A DNA stretch of 5,003 bases from Lysobacteraceae bacterium (GTDB lineage Bacteria > Pseudomonadota > Gammaproteobacteria > Xanthomonadales > Xanthomonadaceae), in NCBI GenBank assembly GCA_028293685.1, contig JAQGOI010000140.1, forward strand, positions 1 through 5,003. Direction: 5' to 3'. The notes under the pieces were generated by a model that saw only the letters and a program-made list of their open reading frames with translations, ran no database searches and was not told the origin of the DNA. This document shows, piece after piece, positions 1 to 4,199 of the stretch. The translations under genes were made by a program, and so were the position numbers. The stretch's first letter is position 1, and each line of letters opens with the position of its first letter.

Positions 1-62
1 TTGGACTTCTTGACCAGGCCCGCCTTGAGCAGCTGTTCCTGAAGTGGATTTCCCTTTGCCAT
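1..62 (-). CDS. DUF2058 (YaiL-type) protein, N-terminal fragment
   Basis: On the minus strand an ATG at 62-60 opens a frame that stays open to the window edge. Its 20 complete codons read MAKGNPLQEQLLKAGLVKKS. The pattern of a short Met-Ala-Lys leader, then LQEQLLKAGLV and a lysine-rich stretch, is the conserved N-terminus of the DUF2058 family (E. coli YaiL), small basic proteins of roughly 180 residues sometimes described as nucleoprotein or polynucleotide-associated; their biochemical role is not settled. Only the first ninth or so of the protein is present, so the rest cannot be judged. The gene is divergent from the YgjP-like gene, with 75 bp between the two start codons. I see no strong Shine-Dalgarno sequence; only AAGAAA lies upstream. 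Confidence 0.72.
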   Translation of the reverse strand, partial: MAKGNPLQEQLLKAGLVKKS

Positions 63-137
63 GTCGCCGTTTCTTGCTGCGGATTTCCGGCTCATCATAG
101 CGACCGTCCCCGCCGCCCGACGTCCACACTTCTGCCG

Positions 138-671
138 ATGGAACCGTTGAAGTACCTCGCCGGCTACCCGCAGCACATTCAGGCGCGCGTGCACGAGCTG
201 ATCGAGCAGGGCCGACTGGGCACGATGCTGGTCGACAAATATCGCCAGGCGCACAGCGTGCGCAGCGACAGGCAGTTGTACGACTACGTCCAGTCGCTCA
301 AGGACCGCCACCTGCGCAAATCGGTGCCGCTGGGCAAGGTGATCTACGACGGCAAGCTGCAGGTGATGAAGCATGCGCTCGGAACCCACACCGCCATTTC
401 CCGGGTGCAGGGCGACAGGCTCAAGGCCAGCCGCGAGATGCGCATCGCAACCGTGTTCCGCGACGCGCCCGCCGAGTTCCTCAGGATGATCGTGGTGCAT
501 GAACTGGCGCACCTGAAGCAAGCCGAGCACAACAAGTCGTTCTACCAGCTGTGCACGCACATGGAACCCGACTACCACCAGCTGGAGTTCGATCTGCGCC
601 TGTACCTGACGCACCTTGACGTCGAGGCCGGGCGCGCCTTGGCATCGAACAACTCGAGCGGCCTGGACTAG
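138..671 (+). CDS. ygjP: YgjP-family metal-dependent hydrolase (M48/SprT-like fold)
   Basis: This 177-residue protein matches the remembered E. coli YgjP (167 residues) along its length. The start resembles MSNLTYLQGYP (here MEPLKYLAGYP), and the core segments ALGTHTAISRVQG, MRIATVFRDAP and FLRMIVVHELAHLK are shared. The zinc-site signature HELAH is at residues 121-125. A further histidine lies at 131 within HNKSFYQLC, and HMEPDYHQLEFDLRLYLT (141-158) is the family's closing block. The HExxH-type motif places it in the DUF45/WLM-like metallopeptidase superfamily. E. coli YgjP has been annotated as a UTP pyrophosphatase rather than a peptidase, and I cannot confirm either activity here. There is no signal peptide or membrane segment, so it is probably cytosolic. 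The start is chosen because the N-terminus aligns with the family, although no good ribosome binding site precedes it. Only the last 15 or so residues are extra. Its stop overlaps that of the converging reductase. Confidence 0.93.
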   Translation: MEPLKYLAGYPQHIQARVHELIEQGRLGTMLVDKYRQAHSVRSDRQLYDYVQSLKDRHLRKSVPLGKVIYDGKLQVMKHALGTHTAISRVQGDRLKASREMRIATVFRDAPAEFLRMIVVHELAHLKQAEHNKSFYQLCTHMEPDYHQLEFDLRLYLTHLDVEAGRALASNNSSGLD

Positions 672-1411
672 GCACTCCAGCCGCCATCGATGTTGAAGGT
701 GGCGCCGGTAACGAAGCCCGCCGCCTCGGACGCCAGATACGCGACCAGTGCCGCCACTTCATCGGGTTTGCCGTGGCGGGAGATGGCCAGCGGAGTGCGG
801 TTCGCAGCGGCGGCCGGACCGTTGGCGGGGTTGCGCTCCGTGTCGGTGGGGCCGGGCTGGACCAGGTTGACCGTGATGCCGCGGTGGCCAAGGTCGCGTG
901 CAAGGCCGCGCGTCAGTCCGCCGAGTGCCGCTTTGCTCGCGGCATAAAGCGTCCCGCCCGGACCGGGCATCCGGTCGGCAACGATGCTGCCGATGGTGAT
1001 GATCCGTCCGCCGTCGCCCATCGTTGCTGCAACCTGCTGCGAGGCAAGGAACGGCGCACGCACGTTGACCGCGAACACCCGCTCGAAATCATCCAGGCTG
1101 TAGCCTGCAATGGCGCCGGTGATGGCGAGCCCGGCATTGTTCACCAGGATGTCGATGCGGCCGAATTGCTCCATCGTCCGGTCGATCGACGCCGCGAGGG
1201 CATCCGGGTCGGACACGTCGGCACAAAGGACGAGCGCCCGCGCACCGTTGGCCGCGATATCAGCGGCGAGATGAGCGGCCTCCTCCGAGCGGCTGAGATG
1301 GACCATTGCAACCGCGCAGCCATCAGCGGCCAGTCGCCGACTGATCGCGGCGCCGATCCCTCGCGTGCCGCCGATGACGAGCGCCACTTTGTTGCCGCTG
1401 GAATCGGCCAT
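668..1411 (-). CDS. SDR-family oxidoreductase, BdcA-like
   Basis: This 247-residue classical short-chain dehydrogenase/reductase has all key elements. The nucleotide-binding loop GGTRGIG is at 14-20 (following VI rather than the usual VT), the adenine-contact Asp at 65, NNAG at 91-94 and the structural Asn at 116. The catalytic triad is Ser142, Tyr156 and Lys160 (YAASK), and the post-catalytic PGPTDT is at 186-191. Within the superfamily the wording IGSxxxDRMP, VQPGPxDTxxNPANGP and SFVTGA-like C-terminus with IDGG resembles E. coli BdcA, an NADPH-type SDR linked to biofilm dispersal through c-di-GMP binding. Many relatives are simply called 3-oxoacyl-ACP reductases, so the substrate is unknown. 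The frame is open 33 codons further upstream, but ATG 1411-1409 is preferred because AGGAG lies 7 nt before it and the protein then begins just ahead of the first beta strand. It is probably transcribed alone; no TetR partner such as bdcR is visible. Confidence 0.93.
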   Translation of the reverse strand: MADSSGNKVALVIGGTRGIGAAISRRLAADGCAVAMVHLSRSEEAAHLAADIAANGARALVLCADVSDPDALAASIDRTMEQFGRIDILVNNAGLAITGAIAGYSLDDFERVFAVNVRAPFLASQQVAATMGDGGRIITIGSIVADRMPGPGGTLYAASKAALGGLTRGLARDLGHRGITVNLVQPGPTDTERNPANGPAAAANRTPLAISRHGKPDEVAALVAYLASEAAGFVTGATFNIDGGWSA

Positions 1412-1418
1412 CGATCTG

Positions 1419-1423
1419 CTCCT
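1419..1423 (-). promoter_or_regulatory. Shine-Dalgarno site of the SDR gene
   Basis: AGGAG on the minus strand sits 7 nt before ATG 1411-1409. It decides between this start and the in-frame upstream start at 1510, which would add a 33-residue Arg/Ser/Pro-rich leader with no SDR counterpart. Confidence 0.75.
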
Positions 1424-1601
1424 GGTCGGCCTCGAAAACATGCGCACGCCCAAGGCGGATGGCCTCCTGGGCGGTCGGATCATCGGCGATGTGCAGTGGG
1501 CGCTTACCATGGCCCGCGCCCTCGCTCGTGTCGAGCATCAGCAAAGCGGGGGTCGACAACGTTCCTGGTGCTGTGGCCGATGGCCCTACGTAACGCTCTA
1601 T

Positions 1602-1620
1602 CCAAACAGACCGTTTTTGG
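1602..1620. promoter_or_regulatory. Possible operator-like inverted repeat
   Basis: CCAAA, nine bases, then TTTGG gives a 19-bp imperfect dyad in the non-coding space between the divergent SDR and GNAT genes. It lies about 190 bp before the SDR start and about 50 bp before the GNAT start. Its size and symmetry would suit a TetR- or MarR-type operator, and E. coli bdcA is controlled by a TetR-family repressor. The arms are only 5 bp and AT-biased, so chance is quite possible. I see no well-formed -35/-10 pair around it. Confidence 0.2.
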
Positions 1621-1671
1621 CTGGTATTACCCGAACCACCAGTCCGGCCGATCGACAGGCAGGGGCCACTC

Positions 1672-2091
1672 GTGACATTGCGGCGAGCCACTCAAAGCGA
1701 CATTCCCGGCATGCAACGTGTGCGCCTGGCCGTGCGCGAGAACGCGCTCTCCAATCCGGACCGCATCACCGAGGCTGACTACCTCGCCGCGCTCGACGAT
1801 CTGGGGCGCACCTGGGTGGTCGAGGCAGACGGTGCGATCGCCGCATTCGCGACCGGCTACACGTAGGGGACCATCTGGGCGCTGTTCGTGCACCCGGACC
1901 ATGAGGGCCGCGGCTTCGGCGACGCCCTGCTTTCCACGATGGTCGACTGGCTGTGGTCGTTGGGGCACGCGCGCCTATGGCTCACCACCGCCCCAGGCAC
2001 GCGTGCCGAAGGTTTCTACAGCGCGCGGGGCTGGCAGCCGTGCGGCATTGCTCCGGGCGGTGATCTTCGCTTCGAGCTGGATCGGCCCTGA
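1672..2091 (+). pseudogene. GNAT N-acetyltransferase interrupted by one in-frame amber codon
   Basis: A GTG at 1672-1674, 6 nt after an AGGGG Shine-Dalgarno (1661-1665), opens a GNAT frame beginning MTLRRATQSDIPGMQRVRLA, the usual beta1-alpha1 segment of the fold. It runs 64 codons to TAG at 1864-1866 and then continues in the same frame without further stops to TGA at 2089-2091. The second part holds the acetyl-CoA motif A: IWALFVHPDHEGRGFG, with the pyrophosphate loop EGRGFG at about residues 78-83 counting the stop as one codon. Motif B follows (FYSARGWQPCG). The total of 139 codons is a normal length for a stand-alone GNAT enzyme. The amber codon falls in the variable turn just before beta4, so the first half alone lacks the acetyl-CoA site. 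The simplest reading is a recent nonsense mutation (for example CAG to TAG). Sequencing error or suppression are alternatives. The acceptor substrate is unknown. Confidence 0.85.
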
Positions 2092-2127
2092 CCATTCATG
2101 CCAGTCGAAGCCGCTTCGGGCTGCACC

Positions 2128-3276
2128 TCAGTGGACCGCGCGCTGCTGCACGCCGTGTTTGGTTGCGATGCTGAAGCGTGGTTCGGCCGGCGCGTCCTGG
2201 AGCATGCGCGCGACCAGATACGCGCCCACTGCCGGGCCATGCTTGAAGCCGTGGCCGGAGCCGCCGCCGGCGATCCAGACGTTGTCAAAGGCGGGGTGGC
2301 GGTCGATGACGAAGTCGCCATTCCAGGTGTTCTCGTACTGGCAGACTTCGCTGGACAGCAGCGGCGCTTCGGCTAACGTGGGGAAACGCCGGGCGAGGAA
2401 TTCGCGGGCGTGTGCGATCCGCATCGGCGTGGGCAGACGCTCGAGCGTGTCGGGATCGAAGGCTTCACCGTGCGCATCGCGGGCGACCTTGAAGCCGCGA
2501 CCATCGATATCGGGAATTCCGTAGTAGCCCAGCCCGAAATCCAGCCAGATCGGCAGATCGGGCGGGCAGAAGCGGCGGTCGCCCGCGGTCCCGAAATAAA
2601 ACACTTCCTGACGCGTGGGAAAGATGCGCCCGCCCAGGACGTCAGGCAGCACGCTGCCCAGCCACGGGCCGCAGGCGAACACGAAACGATCGGCGCGGAT
2701 CGCTTCGCCGGAATCCGTCCTGATGTCCGCCAGGTGCGTGTCGCCAACTGGAGCCTCGACTGCCGCGATGCGAAGTTCGGCCCCGGCACGCAGGTTGTCT
2801 TCGACGAGGGCCTGCACGGCGCGGCGCGCGAACAGTCCGCCGCTCTCCGGCTCGAGGAGGCCCCAGCCGCCTGGCGGCACCGCGATCTGCGGATAGCGCC
2901 GCAAGAGCATGTCGTGGTCGAGCACCTCGTGACGGATGCCGTTGCGTGTCAATACCGCGACCGATTGCGCGGCTGCCGCGTCGTCGGCGGCAGCCAGCCA
3001 CAGCACACCGGTTTGCCGGAACAACGCCGGGTTTCCGATCCGCGCGAAAAAGTCCGTCCATGCAGGCAACGACTGCTGCGCCATCCGCGTGTAGATTTCA
3101 TCCGGCCCATAGGCCATGCGGATCACCCGGGTTTCCCCACCGGAACTGGCGCGCGCGCTGGCCGGCCCGTACTTGTCGACCAATAGAACGCGTTGCCCGG
3201 CGCGCAACAGATGCCAGGCGGTCCATGCCCCGAACACGCCAGCGCCAACAACCACGGTGTCGTAGGTTTTGCCCAT
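2128..3276 (-). CDS. FAD-dependent amine oxidase, sarcosine / N-methyltryptophan oxidase (MSOX/SolA) type
   Basis: This 382-residue DAO-family flavoprotein has the Rossmann dinucleotide loop VVVGAGVFGAW near residues 8-18 and the acidic ribose contact in LLVDK (31-35). A segment SSGGETRVIRMAY (44-56) is typical of monomeric sarcosine oxidase and N-methyl-L-tryptophan oxidase. CGPW (202-205) and the C-terminal FAD-closing block WIAGGGSGHGFKHGP (334-348) are also present. Cys312, in SEVCQYENTWNGDFVID, stands where MSOX and SolA carry the cysteine that binds FAD covalently (their C-x-Y-T-x-T-P-D motif), so covalent flavin is likely. The expected chemistry is oxidation of a secondary or N-methylated amine to imine with release of peroxide; the exact substrate cannot be read from sequence. 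ATG 3276-3274 is chosen because AGAAGA lies 7 nt before it and the Rossmann strand follows at once; ATG 3294 is an alternative. The enzyme is cytosolic and monocistronic, converging on the GNAT frame with a 36-bp gap. Confidence 0.92.
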   Translation of the reverse strand: MGKTYDTVVVGAGVFGAWTAWHLLRAGQRVLLVDKYGPASARASSGGETRVIRMAYGPDEIYTRMAQQSLPAWTDFFARIGNPALFRQTGVLWLAAADDAAAAQSVAVLTRNGIRHEVLDHDMLLRRYPQIAVPPGGWGLLEPESGGLFARRAVQALVEDNLRAGAELRIAAVEAPVGDTHLADIRTDSGEAIRADRFVFACGPWLGSVLPDVLGGRIFPTRQEVFYFGTAGDRRFCPPDLPIWLDFGLGYYGIPDIDGRGFKVARDAHGEAFDPDTLERLPTPMRIAHAREFLARRFPTLAEAPLLSSEVCQYENTWNGDFVIDRHPAFDNVWIAGGGSGHGFKHGPAVGAYLVARMLQDAPAEPRFSIATKHGVQQRAVH

Positions 3277-3378
3277 GGACGGATCTTCTGGCATGGACAA
3301 TCGCGGCGCCAGCAGCGAGTGACCGCGCAGGCGAAACGGCGGCTGCTTCCGACCCGAGCCCCGGCGCTGCAGCCAGAC

Positions 3379-3406
3379 AAACAAAAAGCCGCATCGCTGC
3401 GGCTTT
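3379..3406 (-). terminator. Intrinsic terminator of the 155-residue protein gene
   Basis: A perfect 9-bp stem (AAAGCCGCA at 3385-3393 paired with TGCGGCTTT at 3398-3406) with a 4-base loop is followed, reading the minus strand, by a T-rich tail TTTTTGTTTGT. This is a classic Rho-independent terminator for transcripts coming leftwards from 3529-3996. It lies about 120 bp after that gene's stop and about 110 bp before the oxidase start, so it separates the two minus-strand units. On the plus strand the tail is only TTTCTGT and would terminate poorly. Confidence 0.85.
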
Positions 3407-3429
3407 CTGTCCCCATCCACCTCACCAAC

Positions 3430-3451
3430 GTAGGGTGGGCTCAAGCCCACC
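3430..3451 (+). repeat. REP-like palindromic element with GTAG head
   Basis: GTAG (3430-3433) is followed by GGTGGGC (3434-3440), the loop TCAA and GCCCACC (3445-3451), a perfect 7-bp hairpin. A GTAG tetranucleotide at the foot of a GC-rich hairpin is the hallmark of REP sequences mobilised by RAYT (TnpA-REP) transposases. Very similar 'GTAGGGTGGGC...GCCCACC' units are, from memory, common between genes of many gamma- and betaproteobacteria. Only one copy is seen in this window, so the repetitive nature is inferred. Confidence 0.6.
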
Positions 3452-3469
3452 TTCCACGGCGATCGATTC

Positions 3470-3513
3470 CCTTGTCCCGCTTCCGGTAGAAGGAGTCCGA
3501 AGGCGGATGAGGG
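3470..3513 (+). repeat. Degenerate dispersed intergenic repeat
   Basis: CCTTGTCCC...GGTAGAAGG (3470-3493) is an imperfect hairpin with two mismatches in nine pairs. It is followed by the tail AGTCCGAAGGCGGATGAGGG. The combination resembles the widespread non-coding repeat whose consensus, from memory, is CCTTCTCCC-loop-GGGAGAAGG-TGCCCGAAGGGCGGATGAGGG. The mutated stem pairs and missing tail bases suggest an old, decayed copy. It lies in the 3' untranslated region of the 155-residue protein gene, 20 bp from the REP-like hairpin. Confidence 0.4.
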
Positions 3514-3528
3514 CGCTCTACCTCCCCT

Positions 3529-3996
3529 TTACGCCACCGGCGCCGCGGCCACCGGACGTGACGTCTTCGCGAACCGCGCCGACAGATCCTTGCGCATGCT
3601 CTCCAGTCCCTGGTTCTTGCCCGACACCTTCAGCATCGCGTAGCCCTCCAGCGCCAGGCTCATCAGGTCGCTGCCCAGCGCCGATTCCGAATCCTGCGCA
3701 CGCTCGGTCAACCGTTGCAGCCGCAGCAGACGCGGACGCAGCCTGTCCAGCGCGAGCAGATCGGCCTGGCCCTCGGCCAGCTTCATGCTCGGCGGCACCA
3801 CCTGCGGGTTCTGCCCCAGCACACCCAGCGTCTGCCTACAGAACGCCTCGGACTTCTGCCCCATCCGCACCACATTGCGCTCGTCGCCATCCAGCGCGAT
3901 CAACCCCACCAACTGCGCCTCCAGCGACGTCAACGCCGCATCGACCGCAGTCAACTGCGCATCGGACAAGGTCAGGGAAATCAGGTTCTGGCTCAA
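3529..3996 (-). CDS. Uncharacterised 155-residue helical protein
   Basis: I cannot assign a function. With a TTG start at 3996-3994 the protein begins MSQNLISLTLSDAQLTAVDA. It appears almost wholly alpha-helical, with leucine-rich helices at roughly 11-35, 72-102 and 108-125. The most motif-like stretch is KSEAFCRQTLGVLGQNPQVV (48-67), followed by PPS. A second candidate is the basic KVSGKNQGL with DLSARFAK (123-144) before an Ala/Pro/Val-rich tail. There is no signal peptide, membrane segment or recognisable catalytic motif. I have the impression that similar short hypothetical proteins occur in Xanthomonadaceae, which is memory and not a search. The TTG is chosen because GGAG (4008-4005) lies 8 nt upstream and the residues before it (MHPHPPSRCIKHG and earlier) look non-coding. 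GTG 4005-4003 overlaps that ribosome site and is less likely. The gene is a single unit ending at the terminator near 3385-3406, and is divergent from hsdM. Confidence 0.75.
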   Translation of the reverse strand: MSQNLISLTLSDAQLTAVDAALTSLEAQLVGLIALDGDERNVVRMGQKSEAFCRQTLGVLGQNPQVVPPSMKLAEGQADLLALDRLRPRLLRLQRLTERAQDSESALGSDLMSLALEGYAMLKVSGKNQGLESMRKDLSARFAKTSRPVAAAPVA

Positions 3997-4004
3997 AGGG
4001 AACA

Positions 4005-4008
4005 CTCC
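4005..4008 (-). promoter_or_regulatory. Ribosome binding site deciding the TTG start at 3996
   Basis: GGAG on the minus strand lies 8 nt before TTG 3996-3994. It overlaps the in-frame GTG at 4005, so that codon cannot use it. Just upstream is TGCATAAAAC (4020-4011 on the minus strand), a possible -10-like sequence, but without a matching -35. Confidence 0.5.
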
Positions 4009-4046
4009 ATGTTTTATGCAGCGCGACGGCGGATGCGGATGCATGC

Positions 4047-4104
4047 GGGGGTCGGGCTGTGCCTGGCTTAGTGGCTGGGCGGGGTGGAGTTTGGGGATGG
4101 GGGG
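4047..4104 (+). other. G-rich intergenic tract, possible quadruplex former
   Basis: The plus strand of the spacer between the divergent 155-residue protein gene and hsdM carries repeated G runs: GGGGG at 4047-4051, GGG at 4054-4056, GGG at 4077-4079, GGGG at 4081-4084, GGGG at 4093-4096 and GGGGGG at 4099-4104. The last four have loops of 1, 8 and 2 bases, close to but slightly outside the usual quadruplex rule of loops of 7 or less. I see no gene, terminator or good promoter in the 203-bp spacer (3997-4199). Confidence 0.3.
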
Positions 4105-4186
4105 CTCAGTTCGCCGTCGGTGAATACCGCTTGGGCGGCTAGGACTTTTCCGATCGCGGCTTCGACCGGATAAAGTTGCGTCGGCC

Positions 4187-4193
4187 AAGGGGA
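4187..4193 (+). promoter_or_regulatory. Ribosome binding site deciding the hsdM TTG start
   Basis: AAGGGGA lies 6 nt before TTG 4200-4202, an almost ideal Shine-Dalgarno. No ATG occurs at the conserved N-terminus, so this site and the alignment of the following residues with the HsdM family fix the TTG as the start. Confidence 0.75.
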
Positions 4194-4199
4194 ATCAAA

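Noticed and set aside
74..101. TTGCTG and CATAGC as a promoter for ygjP
   Set aside because: The -10 box matches only three consensus bases and the spacing is 16 bp. This is too weak to call in GC-rich DNA.
773..1675. Long plus-strand open frame (300 codons) opposite the SDR gene
   Set aside because: It is the antisense of a well-supported SDR gene. Its translation is rich in Arg/Gly/Asp with no family motif, as expected for a GC-rich shadow frame.
2103..2116. Small hairpin CGAAG-CCG-CTTCG in the gap between the GNAT frame and the oxidase stop
   Set aside because: The stem is only 5 bp with a 3-base loop and no T-run on either strand, so it is not a supportable terminator.
1718..2524. Plus-strand frame of 268 codons covering the GNAT region and part of the oxidase
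   Set aside because: It is out of frame with the recognisable GNAT motifs, has a shadow-like composition and runs antisense into the oxidase gene.
2946..4142. Very long plus-strand frame (398 codons) across the oxidase start, repeats and the 155-residue protein gene
   Set aside because: The translation is Ser/Pro/Arg/Ala-rich low complexity. It runs through a terminator and repeats and opposes two supported genes.
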